A stretch of DNA of 64,000 nucleotides from Xenococcaceae cyanobacterium MO_188.B32 (GTDB lineage: Bacteria; Cyanobacteriota; Cyanobacteriia; Cyanobacteriales; Xenococcaceae), in the NCBI GenBank assembly GCA_030065635.1, contig JASJDJ010000011.1, forward strand, positions 1 through 64,000, written 5' to 3'. The translations under genes and the position numbers were made by a program. Under the pieces are notes generated by a model, which worked only from the letters and a program-made list of their open reading frames with translations, was not told the origin of the DNA and did not search any database. Within the stretch, counting starts at the first letter, position 1; each line of letters begins with the position of its first letter. Positions 45,912 through 60,798 of this stretch are shown piece by piece.

Positions 45912-47333
45912 ATGCCAGAAACAGCCCAAGAAGTCTTGAAAATGATTCAAGACCAAGACATTAAAATAATTGACCTCAAATTTATTGATATGCCAGGTAT
46001 CTGGCAACATTGCTCTTTCTACGTATCTGAAATTAGTGAAGATTCTTTTGTTAACGGCGTTCCTTTCGATGGTTCTAGCATTAGAGGATGGAAAGCGATT
46101 AATGAATCGGACATGGCGATGGTTCCCGATCCCAAAACTGCTTGGATCGATCCTTTTTACCAAGAACCAACTCTAAGCATGATTTGCAGCATTAAAGAAC
46201 CTCGTACTGGAGAATGGTATAGCCGAGATCCTCGTTCTATTGCTCAAAAAGCTCTTGATTTTCTTACCAGTACCGGTATTGGTGACACTGCCTTTTTTGG
46301 CCCTGAAGCTGAATTTTTTGTCTTTGATGATGTTCGTTTCGATCAGACCGAAAGCCAAGGTTACTATTATGTAGATAGTGTAGAAGGACGTTGGAATAGT
46401 GGTCGTCAAGAAGATAGTGGTAACTTAGGTTACAAGCCTCGTTATAAAGAAGGGTATTTTCCTGTCGCTCCTACCGATACTCTACAAGATTTGCGAACAG
46501 AAATGCTGCTGACCATGGCCAAATGTGGCGTACCGATCGAAAAGCATCACCATGAGGTAGCTACAGGGGGACAAAATGAACTGGGTATTCGTTTTGCACC
46601 CATCATTGAGGCAGGGGATAATTTGATGATTTATAAATACGTCATCAAAAATGTGGCTAAAAAGTATGGTAAAACCGTTACTTTCATGCCTAAACCTCTG
46701 TTCAATGATAATGGTTCGGGGATGCACACCCATATGTCTATTTGGAAAGGCGGACAACCTCTATTCTGGGGCGATGGTTACGCCAACTTAAGTAAAGTAG
46801 CTTTGAATGCTATTGGCGGTATTCTAAAACACGCTCCTGCTCTTTTGGCTTTTACGAATCCTACAACTAACTCTTATAAGCGTCTTGTACCTGGTTTTGA
46901 AGCTCCTGTAAACTTGGCTTACTCTCAGGGTAATCGTTCTGCATCGGTGCGTATTCCTTTATCTGGTTCTAACCCTAAAGCAAAACGCTTTGAGTTCCGT
47001 TGTCCCGATGCTACTTCTAATCCTTATCTTTCTTTTGCAGCAATGCTTTGTGCTGCCATAGATGGAATTAAAAACGAAATCGATCCGGGAGAACCTTTAG
47101 ATGTGGATATTTACGATCTATCTCCTGAAGAATTGAGTAAAATTCCTTCTACTCCTGGTTCTTTGGAAGAAGCATTAGAAGCTTTAGAAAAAGATAGTGG
47201 CTTCTTAACTAGTACTGGTGTTTTTACTGAAGATTTTATTCAGAATTGGATTGAATACAAACTAGACAACGAAGTTAACCCTCTACGTTTGCGTCCTCAT
47301 CCTTATGAGTTTGCACTTTATTACGATTGTTAA
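45912..47333 (+). CDS. glnA: Glutamine synthetase type I
   Basis: 473 residues, the GSI length. Visible signatures: [13 protein letters not shown] near residue 50, the ATP-binding [16 protein letters not shown] (about 258-273) and NRSASVRIP (about 338-346) with the active-site Arg. Like cyanobacterial GSI it probably is not adenylylated but inhibited by the small factors GifA/GifB; neither gene is in the window. It fixes ammonium onto glutamate. Its neighbours gltB/gltD (upstream) and amt (downstream) make this a nitrogen region. The ribosome site AAGGAGC is well placed and a strong terminator follows the stop codon. Confidence 0.97.
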   Translation: MPETAQEVLKMIQDQDIKIIDLKFIDMPGIWQHCSFYVSEISEDSFVNGVPFDGSSIRGWKAINESDMAMVPDPKTAWIDPFYQEPTLSMICSIKEPRTGEWYSRDPRSIAQKALDFLTSTGIGDTAFFGPEAEFFVFDDVRFDQTESQGYYYVDSVEGRWNSGRQEDSGNLGYKPRYKEGYFPVAPTDTLQDLRTEMLLTMAKCGVPIEKHHHEVATGGQNELGIRFAPIIEAGDNLMIYKYVIKNVAKKYGKTVTFMPKPLFNDNGSGMHTHMSIWKGGQPLFWGDGYANLSKVALNAIGGILKHAPALLAFTNPTTNSYKRLVPGFEAPVNLAYSQGNRSASVRIPLSGSNPKAKRFEFRCPDATSNPYLSFAAMLCAAIDGIKNEIDPGEPLDVDIYDLSPEELSKIPSTPGSLEEALEALEKDSGFLTSTGVFTEDFIQNWIEYKLDNEVNPLRLRPHPYEFALYYDC

Positions 47334-47347
47334 ATTATCGATTAGAT

Positions 47348-47376
47348 AAAAAGTAATGTTTTCTACATTACTTTTT
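47348..47376 (+). terminator. Intrinsic terminator of glnA
   Basis: AAAAAGTAATGT (47348-47359) and ACATTACTTTTT (47365-47376) form a perfect 12-bp stem around TTTCT, with the T-run at the end, 14 bp after the glnA stop. Confidence 0.85.
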
Positions 47377-47396
47377 ACGTTTAATTGAAAGCGCAA

Positions 47397-47425
47397 ACCA
47401 CCTAGAAATCAGCTTTCTGGGTGGT
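47397..47425. repeat. Hairpin after glnA terminator
   Basis: ACCACCTAGAAA (47397-47408) and TTTCTGGGTGGT (47414-47425) pair at 11 of 12 positions with a short loop. No T-run follows, so it is either a dispersed palindrome or a 3' structure. Confidence 0.5.
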
Positions 47426-47463
47426 ATGTTTGATCTTAAAAAACCCCAATGATTCAGATTTTT

Positions 47464-47477
47464 GTAAAATTGGATAC
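47464..47477 (+). promoter_or_regulatory. NtcA-activated promoter of amt
   Basis: GTAAAATTGGATAC is a perfect GTA-N8-TAC. A -10 element TAAAAT (TA-N3-T) starts at 47499, 21 bases after the box, close to the usual spacing of 22 for class II NtcA promoters. The predicted transcript has a leader of about 150 bases. It carries a GAGTTC-GGC-GAACTC hairpin at 47619-47633, 30 bases before the amt ATG. Confidence 0.8.
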
Positions 47478-47662
47478 TAAAAATAGTCCATAAATAATTA
47501 AAATCTGATGATACACAACTTTAGTTCGTAGTTTTTATTTCGTACCTATTTTTTTAATGTTAACGAAAAAAAATAATTATTGTAAGCTCTCGATTTAAAG
47601 CGTAGACTTGCGTTTTGAGAGTTCGGCGAACTCACACGTTAAACAGATAACTTGATGGATTA

Positions 47663-49168
47663 ATGGATTTCAAGCAAGTGCTAGGAAACAAAAAGGTTTC
47701 AGTACCTAAAAAACAAAATAATTCAACATTAAATGTCTTATCGAAGGATGAATCTCTATCCTTAAAATTTTTAAAAAATATGACTCGCTGGTTTTCTCCT
47801 TATTGGCTAGCTTGTATTCCCTTAACAGCTTTAATTGTAGTAGTTTGGAATTCGGCAGCAGTTGCTCAAGGGATCGATCCTCCCGCAGATATGGATCAAC
47901 TTAGAGTAGTTTTAGATTCTATATTTTTGCTATTTTGCTCGGTTCTGGTAATCTTCATGAATGCTGGATTCGGGATGTTAGAAACAGGCTTCTGTCGCCA
48001 AAAAAATGCCGTTAACATTTTGGCAAAAAACCTGATTGTTTTTGCGATCGCGACTATCGCTTACTGGGCTGTTGGCTATGGTTTAATGTACGGTGAAGGT
48101 AGCCCTTTTATTGGCTTGCAGGGCTTTTTCTTTAGTGGCGATCCTGCTCCCTACGGTAACGACCCTTATCCCGCAGCAGTGCCTGAAGCTATTTCTTTCT
48201 TATTCCAAGTAGCTTTCGCAGCAACAGCAGCAACTATAGTTTCTGGTGCAGTAGCGGAAAGAATTAGATTCGATGCTTTTTTAATCTTTAGTTTTCTATT
48301 GGTAGCTGTTTCCTACGCTATTACCGGACATTGGGTTTGGGACGGCGGTTGGTTAAGCGAAATGGGCTTTTCTGACTTTGCTGGTTCAACTGTGGTGCAT
48401 TCCGTCGGTGGTTGGGCTGCTTTAGTAGGAGCAGCACTTTTAGGGCCAAGACAGGGTAAATATCGCAGTGATGGTAGCATTAGTGCTATACCCGGTCACA
48501 ATATGAGTATTGCGACTCTGGGCTGTTTAATCCTCTGGATTGGCTGGTTTGGTTTTAACCCTGGTTCAGAATTAGCAGCTACAGCTAATGTTCCTTATAT
48601 TGCTGTAACTACCAACTTGGCAGCAGCAGCAGGTGGCTGTACCGCAACTTTTACTTCTTGGATTAAAGATGGTAAGCCCGATCTTTCCATGATTATCAAC
48701 GGTATTTTAGCTGGTTTGGTAGGTATTACCGCAGGTTGTGCCGATGTGGATTACTGGGAAGCCGTAGTTATTGGCGCGATCGCTGGGGTTATTGTTGTTT
48801 TCTCTGTTGCATTTTTTGATAGTATTAAAATTGATGACCCTGTCGGTGCTACTTCTGTTCACCTAGTTTGTGGTATCTGGGGAACTTTAGCAGTAGGAAT
48901 TTTTGGGACAGGAAATATTATTACTCAAATAATTGGCATCTTAGCAGTTGGTGCTTTTACTGTTGTCTTTAGTGCTGTAGTCTGGTCTTTACTAAAAGCA
49001 ACTATTGGGATTCGCGTCCATTCAGAAGAAGAATTTATTGGTTTAGATATATCCGAACACGGTATGGAAGCTTATAGTGGATTTGTTAAAGAATCTGATG
49101 TTTTAGTTGGCGGAAGTTCGGGATCGGTTACTACTGAGTCTGAAATAGCTAGTAGTACAAACCTATAA
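47663..49168 (+). CDS. amt: Ammonium transporter
   Basis: 501 residues. After a cytoplasmic or signal-like N-terminus of about 70 residues with one hydrophobic stretch (about 45-67), the Amt/MEP/Rh core of eleven membrane helices starts (about 80-470). The motifs [18 protein letters not shown], the pore region with [30 protein letters not shown] and the twin-His (VVHS and VHLV) are visible. It carries ammonium into the cell. A perfect NtcA box upstream predicts induction in nitrogen limitation. PII-family genes, which often accompany amt, are not in the window. A strong terminator follows. Confidence 0.94.
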   Translation: MDFKQVLGNKKVSVPKKQNNSTLNVLSKDESLSLKFLKNMTRWFSPYWLACIPLTALIVVVWNSAAVAQGIDPPADMDQLRVVLDSIFLLFCSVLVIFMNAGFGMLETGFCRQKNAVNILAKNLIVFAIATIAYWAVGYGLMYGEGSPFIGLQGFFFSGDPAPYGNDPYPAAVPEAISFLFQVAFAATAATIVSGAVAERIRFDAFLIFSFLLVAVSYAITGHWVWDGGWLSEMGFSDFAGSTVVHSVGGWAALVGAALLGPRQGKYRSDGSISAIPGHNMSIATLGCLILWIGWFGFNPGSELAATANVPYIAVTTNLAAAAGGCTATFTSWIKDGKPDLSMIINGILAGLVGITAGCADVDYWEAVVIGAIAGVIVVFSVAFFDSIKIDDPVGATSVHLVCGIWGTLAVGIFGTGNIITQIIGILAVGAFTVVFSAVVWSLLKATIGIRVHSEEEFIGLDISEHGMEAYSGFVKESDVLVGGSSGSVTTESEIASSTNL

Positions 49169-49226
49169 TAAACCTATAATTATGTGAGTTTGATAAAATT
49201 CTCACTCAGGTTAATAGATAAAAAAA

Positions 49227-49257
49227 GGAAAGGCTAAAAAACCTTTCCCTTTTTTGT
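49227..49257 (+). terminator. Intrinsic terminator of amt
   Basis: GGAAAGG (49227-49233) and CCTTTCC (49242-49248) form the stem, extended by flanking A and T runs; CTTTTTTGTTTTTTT follows. Confidence 0.85.
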
Positions 49258-49294
49258 TTTTTTATTATGTATGACATTACAAACCATAAATAGA

Positions 49295-49322
49295 GTAGGG
49301 GTGATTCGCCAATCACCCCTAC
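49295..49322. repeat. Dispersed cyanobacterial hairpin repeat
   Basis: GTAGGGGTGATT (49295-49306) and AATCACCCCTAC (49311-49322) form a perfect 12-bp stem around CGCC. I recall close variants of this palindrome as a common interspersed repeat in cyanobacterial genomes. It directly follows the stop of the ABC permease gene on the minus strand and may work as its terminator. Confidence 0.7.
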
Positions 49323-49325
49323 AAT

Positions 49326-51020
49326 TTAATTCACATTAGAAGAAGAAAATAACACTTTGGTTTCCGATGATCCTGCTTGACGTAGTTGTCTAGTCATTTG
49401 GAACCCAAGTAAAGCGATCGCCAACCATTGCCCTAAGATAGCTACCATTACAGTAGATAGTGATGCGTGTTTTAAGGCTGCTGTGGGTAAGAAAGTAAAT
49501 AGCCAAACTAAAGTCGCATCTCCTAAGCTAGCATCTGCCAAAGCTAAACAAACAAAGGGCACAATAATCAAAGATAAAATGCTAACCGACGCCCAAATTG
49601 CTCGTTTTGGTGACTTCATACTTAGAATTAACTGAGCAATGATGGCGTAAAGTAGAATAACGCTAGCACTAATTAGTAAGCCCCACAAGACATGAGATAA
49701 GTCACCTTTGAAGGGAAACAAGAATAATGAAGGCAGAATATAAACAACAGCGATCGTGATATTAATGGCGATCGCTACAGTGGAAGGACTTTTTTCTCCC
49801 CAGATTAACTCTTTCCATAACTTATTACCTTCCTTACCTAATTGATGGCGATAACGCGCCCAATCATGCAAAGTTTGACGATGGGGACTTAAAGCTGCAA
49901 TTAAGCCTAAAAACATTACCAGTAAGAAGCATTGAAGCAAGATGAAGTTGTGAAACAAATGATAATTTCTGGTAGTTTGTAGGGTAAAACCAAGAGAAAT
50001 AGCCACAAACCAGCCTGTCAACCAGTAACTTTGTTCTTTACTCAAAATGGTATTAGTAGGATTGTGAAAACGACGTTTGACACCTTGCCACAACCAGTAT
50101 GTCCACAACATATAATTGCCAAGAATAAGACTTATACCCATTCCAGGTTTTACCCACCAAGACTGCCCATAAAAAAGCAAACTAGTCAATCCATTAGAGT
50201 GAAAATAATCAACCGTTGTATTGGACAGATAAGTAGCATCAACTAAATAAGTCAAAACTCTACCAGGATAAAAAATAATCAACCAATCGAGAGCGGTATT
50301 ACTAACTGAATGAGTATGCATGGCTATTCCCGTAGCCGATACCAGAAAAAATAGAACCGCGCCACTACCCAACCAAGCTTTAAATCCTACTGGCGCAAAG
50401 TTAAGTAGACTCAATAAAATTGCTGCGCTATAAAAGAAAGCACAACTAGCGATCGTGGCAGCATAAAAACCGAATATAAGGCTTACAGGAATATGGGCAT
50501 TTAATCCAGCAGCAAAATGTAAAGGTAGTGCCAATAAAATAACGCTATAAAGCATTATCGGTACACCTAATATTTTTCCTGTCAAAATACTGCTAGCGGT
50601 TTGAGGAGTTAGACGAATAAAATTTAATGTTCCCTTACTTTCTTCTTTAGTTAAGTCGGCAATCAGCATATAAGTACCAACTACTAGTAAAGAAAAAATA
50701 CTAATAATACTCAGACAAATAAAGATATCTAGCCAGAAAAGCTGCCAGTTAATCACCCAATCTCCGAGCCTATCTGTCTCACATAAATGCTGACTAGAGT
50801 AAGATTTGACAAATCCAAAACAATAGCGACTACGTTGCGTTACACCTAAATCGATATCTGGCAACTCACCGAGATAGTATAAAACAATTAACAATTGAGT
50901 AACAACAGAAGAAACAGAAGCGATTATTATATTTCTTTGTTTTACTCTTCCTTTTATTTCCCTAAAAAATTGGGGATTCCAATTTAATATATTGTCCATC
51001 ATATTATTTTTAAACGACAT
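49326..51020 (-). CDS. ABC-2 type transporter permease
   Basis: 564 residues with about ten to twelve hydrophobic segments spread over the whole length. The first large loop (about 55-110, with Cys86 and Cys98) and LTKEESKGTLNFIRLTPQTASSILTGKILG (described in pieces: EESKGTL then LTPQTA) place it in the ABC-2 permease group where that cytoplasmic helix couples to the ATPase. The substrate is unknown. The ATPase gene lies 39 bp upstream on the same strand; the spacer consists of heptamer repeats. Both form an exporter at the cytoplasmic membrane. Confidence 0.85.
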   Translation of the reverse strand: MSFKNNMMDNILNWNPQFFREIKGRVKQRNIIIASVSSVVTQLLIVLYYLGELPDIDLGVTQRSRYCFGFVKSYSSQHLCETDRLGDWVINWQLFWLDIFICLSIISIFSLLVVGTYMLIADLTKEESKGTLNFIRLTPQTASSILTGKILGVPIMLYSVILLALPLHFAAGLNAHIPVSLIFGFYAATIASCAFFYSAAILLSLLNFAPVGFKAWLGSGAVLFFLVSATGIAMHTHSVSNTALDWLIIFYPGRVLTYLVDATYLSNTTVDYFHSNGLTSLLFYGQSWWVKPGMGISLILGNYMLWTYWLWQGVKRRFHNPTNTILSKEQSYWLTGWFVAISLGFTLQTTRNYHLFHNFILLQCFLLVMFLGLIAALSPHRQTLHDWARYRHQLGKEGNKLWKELIWGEKSPSTVAIAINITIAVVYILPSLFLFPFKGDLSHVLWGLLISASVILLYAIIAQLILSMKSPKRAIWASVSILSLIIVPFVCLALADASLGDATLVWLFTFLPTAALKHASLSTVMVAILGQWLAIALLGFQMTRQLRQAGSSETKVLFSSSNVN

Positions 51021-51025
51021 GGTTT

Positions 51026-51060
51026 ACTTATTACTTATTACTCATTACTCATTACTCATC
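51026..51060. repeat. Heptamer tandem repeat (ACTYATT)x5 between ABC genes
   Basis: Units ACTTATT, ACTTATT, ACTCATT, ACTCATT, ACTCATC in succession fill the gap between the ABC ATPase stop and the permease start. It is the same family as at 22834-22866. Confidence 0.75.
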
Positions 51061-52010
51061 TAAGATGCCTGTTGATATCCTAACTTGAGAAAAATAGTTT
51101 CTAAATCCTCCTGAATACAGTGAAATTCTGTTAAAGGAATCTCTGCTTGAATCAGCGATCGCAACAGTTGGGCAATTTCTGTTTCCCCTCCCGCAAAGCT
51201 AACTTTTAAACTATTTTTTCCTGGGATTATTTCCCACTCGTTAACCAAAGGATTTTTACCAAGTTCCCTTTGTAATGAGTCTAACTCACCCAAAGTTGCC
51301 ATCACAATTTGTTGACGAGAAAGACGGCAATATAGTTCTGCTAAGGAAGTACTTTCTACTAAAAAGCCTAATTCCATTATGCCCACAGAAGTACAGAGTT
51401 CTGCCAGATCGCTAAGGACATGAGACGAGATTAAAATGGTCATCCCTGCTTCTTGTAAAATTTTAATAATTTGCCGAAACTGCATTCGGGCAATAGGGTC
51501 TAAACCCGATACGGGTTCATCTAATAGTAGTAAAATCGGTTCGTGAATAATTGTTCGCGCTAAACTGAGACGTTGTTTCATTCCCCTAGAAAGAGTGGAA
51601 ATGATGCTTTTACGTTTGTTTCCTAGTTGAACTAATTCTAAGACTTCGTAAATACGCCGTTGGCGATGAGGTTGTTTGAGGCGATACAGTCTAGCGAAAT
51701 AATCCAAATAATCCCAAACGGTAAGATCGTCGTAAAGAGGAAAATCATCGGGAAGATAGCCTAAACGTTGTTTGAGATGAGGATTACTGTCATCTCGTAG
51801 TAAGCGATCGCCATTAATATAAATTTCTCCTTTTGTCGGCTCTTCGGCTGCTGCCAACATCCGAATCAGAGTAGTTTTACCTGCACCATTAGGACCAATT
51901 AGACCATAGACTTCTCCACTTTTGACTTGCAGATCGATATCATTGACAGCGATATGTCTTTCAAATCTTTTGGTGAGTCCGTAAGTGGCGATCGCTAACT
52001 GTTGACTCAT
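51060..52010 (-). CDS. ABC transporter ATP-binding protein
   Basis: 316 residues. Walker A GPNGAGKTT (about 38-46), Q-loop in GYLPDDFPLYDDLTVWDYL, signature LSRGMKQRL, Walker B LLLLDEPVSGLD and switch His in ISSHVLS; the last about 90 residues are the regulatory tail typical of ABC-2 ATPases of the CcmA/NatA type. It powers the permease encoded just downstream. The substrate cannot be read from the sequence. The 3' codon overlaps the last unit of a heptamer repeat. Confidence 0.92.
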   Translation of the reverse strand: MSQQLAIATYGLTKRFERHIAVNDIDLQVKSGEVYGLIGPNGAGKTTLIRMLAAAEEPTKGEIYINGDRLLRDDSNPHLKQRLGYLPDDFPLYDDLTVWDYLDYFARLYRLKQPHRQRRIYEVLELVQLGNKRKSIISTLSRGMKQRLSLARTIIHEPILLLLDEPVSGLDPIARMQFRQIIKILQEAGMTILISSHVLSDLAELCTSVGIMELGFLVESTSLAELYCRLSRQQIVMATLGELDSLQRELGKNPLVNEWEIIPGKNSLKVSFAGGETEIAQLLRSLIQAEIPLTEFHCIQEDLETIFLKLGYQQAS

Positions 52011-52234
52011 TTCACAGCTTATTTTAAGTACTAATAGTTATTACTATTTTGACCTATTATAATCAATTCAATTTTTTTCTAGCTCTAGCTTTCTAGCTTT
52101 TTTTGCATATAGTAGACTGTGTGACCTTCAGGATAATTATCCAGTTGCTATTCAGCTTTTTTCGATTACAAGATAAGAATCGATCGAGAAGAAATCGAGA
52201 AATTAATCTGATTGCTGGCTAAGAGCTTTTTCCT

Positions 52235-52837
52235 TTACCAAATTTTAGTTACGTCTAAATTAAAGCCGACTAATAAAGAGCCACCACTAATAGTAACGGG
52301 ATCATCTAAACATTCCACATCTCGATCGGCACTGTAAATATAAACTTGGCGATTTTGGCGATCGATCAGCCACCCTTGAGATGCACCATTATCGATATAT
52401 TCTTGCATCTTATCCTGTAAAGTTTTTAAATTATCACTAGGAGAACGAATTTCTACGATAAAATCGGGACAAATAGGTGCAAACTTCGCTTTTTGTGCAT
52501 CAGACAAAGCATTCCATTTGCTCAGTTTTATCCAGCTCGCATCGGGACTTCTAATTGCACCATTAGGTAAGATAAATCCAGCAGAAGAATCAAAACCTAT
52601 TCCTGTTCCATCTCGATCTGTCCAATTGGCTAACTGTTGAATTAATTTAAAGTTACGGTTTCCTGTTTCCGAACCTGCTGGTGACATGATAATTAATTCT
52701 CCTGTAGATATACGTTCGATGCGAAGATGGGAGTTAAGCTGACAAAAATCAAATAAGCTATCTTCACTCATCGAAATTACAGGAGACATCTGTAACACTA
52801 TGAAATTGTTTGTTTCGTTAGCAGTTGTTACAGTCAT
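52235..52837 (-). CDS. Uma2 family endonuclease-like protein (DUF820)
   Basis: 200 residues of the PD-(D/E)XK fold family that is strongly expanded in cyanobacteria. Visible motifs: RISTGELIIMSPAG near residue 40-53, SPDASWI (Asp), PDFIVEIRSPSD (the E-I-R acid/basic motif) and the helix DKMQEYIDNGASQGWLID. Biological role and nuclease activity are not established for the family. It is a single gene; 224 bp separate it from the ABC pair and 272 or so from gyrB on the other strand. Confidence 0.87.
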   Translation of the reverse strand: MTVTTANETNNFIVLQMSPVISMSEDSLFDFCQLNSHLRIERISTGELIIMSPAGSETGNRNFKLIQQLANWTDRDGTGIGFDSSAGFILPNGAIRSPDASWIKLSKWNALSDAQKAKFAPICPDFIVEIRSPSDNLKTLQDKMQEYIDNGASQGWLIDRQNRQVYIYSADRDVECLDDPVTISGGSLLVGFNLDVTKIW

Positions 52838-53091
52838 GATGGGCTCTTGATTTTATGGGTATTATAGCAAGAGCGTGTTCGCGCAGTTTCAGCTTATGGC
52901 GATCGCCCTCATCCCAACAACCTTTTAAATAGTACAATAGTATTTAAGTAATTGCTGTTAAGTGATTACTGTCAACTGTTAACTGAAAGGGGGTTGCATT
53001 TGTTAATAAAATTATCTTCAAATTGCTTTTAAACCGTCACCTTGCCTTATGTGTTAGAATTTTTGAGTCTTTTGTCCTAATTTTTTTTTAA

Positions 53092-58038
<4,947 letters not shown>

Positions 58039-58064
58039 TTTTACTGTTGCAGACTTTTTTAAAA

Positions 58065-58096
58065 TAAAACCAAAAGGTTTTACTTTAATATTTTTT
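58065..58096 (+). terminator. Probable terminator of gyrB
   Basis: TAAAACC (58065-58071) and GGTTTTA (58076-58082) form a 7-bp stem around AAAA, followed by CTTTAATATTTTTTTT. Confidence 0.6.
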
Positions 58097-58153
58097 TTGG
58101 TGAAAGTGACACATCGCGTAATAATAAATAAAGTTGGTTCATAGCATTAAGAC

Positions 58154-59083
58154 ATGGTAAAAACTGACGAAAAGTCAATAAATTCTGATAATGCAGCGAT
58201 ATTCGCTCTCCCTAGTTATCTCAAGCAGAGAAAAAGTTTAGTTGACAAAGCCCTAGACAATTCTCTGTCCATCAAAAAACCAGAGACAATTTATCAAGCT
58301 ATGCGCTATTCTCTATTAGCTGGCGGAAAGCGTCTGCGCCCTATTTTGTGTCTGGCTACCTGTGAATTAACAGGGGGAAGCATAGATATGGCCATGCCTA
58401 CTGCCTGTGCTTTAGAAATGATTCATACCATGTCTTTAATCCATGATGATTTACCAGCTATGGATAATGATGATTATCGTCGTGGTAAATTAACGAATCA
58501 TAAAGTTTATGGGGAAGATATCGCTATCTTAGCTGGAGATGGACTACTAGCCTATGCCTTTGAATATGTAGCTGCTAATACTTACGATATTCCCGCAGAA
58601 AGAATTGTACGAGTTATTGCTTGCTTAGGTCGCACGGTAGGTGCAGCAGGATTAGTAGGTGGTCAAGTTTTAGATTTAGAATCTGAAGGCAAACCTGATA
58701 TTTCTAGTCAAACGCTTACATTCATTCACACTCATAAAACTGGCGCATTATTAGAAGCTTCAGTCGTGTCTGGAGCAATCTTAGCAGGAGCTTCGGCTGA
58801 AGATATTACTAAACTATCTCAGTATGCTCAGAATATTGGTTTAGCTTTTCAAATTATTGATGATATTTTGGATATTACAGCTACCGATGAGGAACTGGGT
58901 AAAACTGCTGGCAAAGATTTACAAGCACAAAAGGCCACTTATCCTAGTTTGTGGGGCATCGAAAAATCACAAACTCACGCACAAAAGCTAATAGATGATG
59001 CCATCGCCCAGTTAGCAACCTACGAGGAAAAAGCCGAACCATTAAGAGCGATCGCTAACTATATTATTATTCGTAATCATTAA
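58154..59083 (+). CDS. crtE: Geranylgeranyl diphosphate synthase
   Basis: 309 residues, all-helical prenyltransferase. The first aspartate-rich motif is [18 protein letters not shown] and the second is [18 protein letters not shown] with the substrate Lys/Arg precedes. The residues before the first motif and its two-residue insertion fit the cyanobacterial/plastid (type II) GGPP synthase. It provides GGPP for carotenoids, phytol and quinones. It is the first of three same-direction genes (crtE, PAP2-like, argC) with small gaps. The PAP2-like gene begins 44 bp later. Confidence 0.94.
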   Translation: MVKTDEKSINSDNAAIFALPSYLKQRKSLVDKALDNSLSIKKPETIYQAMRYSLLAGGKRLRPILCLATCELTGGSIDMAMPTACALEMIHTMSLIHDDLPAMDNDDYRRGKLTNHKVYGEDIAILAGDGLLAYAFEYVAANTYDIPAERIVRVIACLGRTVGAAGLVGGQVLDLESEGKPDISSQTLTFIHTHKTGALLEASVVSGAILAGASAEDITKLSQYAQNIGLAFQIIDDILDITATDEELGKTAGKDLQAQKATYPSLWGIEKSQTHAQKLIDDAIAQLATYEEKAEPLRAIANYIIIRNH

Positions 59084-59127
59084 ACTTCCTCTTATATATA
59101 TGTTGTCGAGATAATTAGATATAAATT

Positions 59128-59592
59128 ATGCAGGACGTTGGTGACATTTTCCACAACCAAGTATTAGTGGTAGCAATATTGGCTTGTTTAGCTGCCCAAG
59201 GATTAAAAGTAGTTATTGAACTAATCAAAAACGGCAAAGTAAACATTCGTCATCTTGTTACTACAGGAGGAATGCCTAGTGCCCATTCTGCCCTAGTGGG
59301 AGCTTTGGCAACTGGGATTGGTCAAACAATAGGTTGGTCGTCACCAGAGTTTGCGATCGCCTGTCTATTTGCGGTAATTGTTATGTATGATGCTGCGGGA
59401 GTCCGTCAAGCAGCAGGCAAACAAGCAAAAATTCTCAATCAAATTATTGATGAGTTATTTCAAGAAGAACACCACGTCAGTGAAGAAAGATTAAAAGAAT
59501 TATTGGGACATACTCCTTTTCAAGTATTTATGGGGTTAGCTTTGGGAATCGGCATTTCGATGATAGCTACTTCTGTTTTTGGTGCAAGTTAA
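59128..59592 (+). CDS. Divergent PAP2 family membrane protein (DUF212)
   Basis: 154 residues with about four hydrophobic segments. The signature TTGGMPSAHSALVGALATGIG and the DAAGVRQAAGKQAKILNQII stretch identify the DUF212 or 'divergent PAP2' family, found in cyanobacteria, Firmicutes and plants. GMPSAHSA corresponds to the phosphatase PSGHS-like motif, so a lipid or prenyl-phosphate phosphatase role is suggested, and proximity to crtE is suggestive. There is no direct evidence of the substrate. Confidence 0.88.
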   Translation: MQDVGDIFHNQVLVVAILACLAAQGLKVVIELIKNGKVNIRHLVTTGGMPSAHSALVGALATGIGQTIGWSSPEFAIACLFAVIVMYDAAGVRQAAGKQAKILNQIIDELFQEEHHVSEERLKELLGHTPFQVFMGLALGIGISMIATSVFGAS

Positions 59593-59732
59593 AAAGCTTA
59601 CTAAGCTAATTCACAATTACCGATTGAAACTGATATTTCCTCAGATTTGACATTCAAATTATTTAAATTACGCTTAAACTTAATTTAAAGGTAGAAGCAG
59701 TCCAGTAATATTGCACACAAAACTTAAAGACT

Positions 59733-60791
59733 ATGGCTAGTTTGGAAAAAGTATCAGTAGGAATTATCGGTGCTTCTGGTTATGGAGGAGTACAACTAGT
59801 GCGCCTGTTGTTAGAACATCCTGGTGTAGAAATCACATATTTAGGAGGAGATAGCAGTGCGGGCAAAAAATTTGCTTCTCTCTATCCTCATTTCAGCCAC
59901 TTAGTCGGTCTCGACATTGAAGCGATCGATTTAGACTTAATTGCGGATCGCTGTCAGGTTGTCTTTATGGGTTTACCGAATGGTCTTGCTTGCCAAATGA
60001 CCCCGACTCTATTAGAGAAAGGTTGCAAGGTACTAGATTTATCCGCCGATTATCGCTTTAGCAATCTAGATACCTATACCGCTTGGTATAAAAAAGAACG
60101 AGAAGATCGGGCGATCGCAGCTACAGCCATTTATGGTCTACCCGAACTATATCGAGAGAAAATTAAACAGTCTCAATTGATTGGTTGTCCTGGTTGCTAT
60201 CCTACTGCCAGTTTACTAGCCCTGGCACCCTTACTAAAACAAGGCTTGATTCTCCCAGAAACAGCAATTATTGATGCTAAATCTGGTACATCTGGGGGTG
60301 GTCGTCAAGCTAAAACTAATTTACTACTAGCAGAAGCAGATAACTCTCTAGGTGCGTATGGAGTCGCCAATCATCGTCATACACCAGAAATAGAACAAAT
60401 TTGTAGTGAATTAGCCAGACAAGAAGTCAGAGTGCAGTTTACTCCTCATTTAATTCCCATGGTTAGAGGGATTTTGGCTACTGTTTATGCTACGTTAAGA
60501 GATCCAGGTCTAGTTAGAGAAGATTTAATTACCATTTACACCGCTTTTTATCGAACATCATCTTTCGTTAAAATTTTGCCCAGTGGAATCTATCCTCAAA
60601 CTAAATGGGCTTGTGGTACTAATCTTTGTTACATCGGTATAGAAGTAGACCCCCGTACCGATCGTATTATTGTGATGTCGGCTATTGATAACTTGATGAA
60701 AGGTCAAGCTGGACAAGCAGTACAATGTCTTAATTTAATGATGGGTTGGGATGAAACTTTGGGTTTGCCACAACTAAGTTTTTATCCTTAA
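59733..60791 (+). CDS. argC: N-acetyl-gamma-glutamyl-phosphate reductase
   Basis: 352 residues. The Rossmann domain starts with [22 protein letters not shown], and the active-site Cys is in [14 protein letters not shown] (about residue 155). Substrate His/Arg residues lie in [10 protein letters not shown]. It is the third step of arginine synthesis and reduces N-acetylglutamyl phosphate with NADPH. Other arg genes are not in the window. The stop is seven bases from the terminal repeat of a MITE-like element, so its natural downstream region has been replaced. Confidence 0.95.
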   Translation: MASLEKVSVGIIGASGYGGVQLVRLLLEHPGVEITYLGGDSSAGKKFASLYPHFSHLVGLDIEAIDLDLIADRCQVVFMGLPNGLACQMTPTLLEKGCKVLDLSADYRFSNLDTYTAWYKKEREDRAIAATAIYGLPELYREKIKQSQLIGCPGCYPTASLLALAPLLKQGLILPETAIIDAKSGTSGGGRQAKTNLLLAEADNSLGAYGVANHRHTPEIEQICSELARQEVRVQFTPHLIPMVRGILATVYATLRDPGLVREDLITIYTAFYRTSSFVKILPSGIYPQTKWACGTNLCYIGIEVDPRTDRIIVMSAIDNLMKGQAGQAVQCLNLMMGWDETLGLPQLSFYP

Positions 60792-60798
60792 TCAAAAT

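Noticed and set aside
49295-49322. New mobile element from the GTAGGGGTGATT hairpin
   Set aside because: I recall near-identical hairpins as common dispersed repeats in cyanobacteria, so it is listed as a known type of repeat.
53055-53060. TAGAAT preceded by TG as an extended -10 for gyrB
   Set aside because: Plausible, but no -35 was seen and such sequences are frequent in AT-rich DNA.
59593-59732. Small RNA or riboswitch before argC
   Set aside because: The region is AT-rich without stable stems or known motifs.
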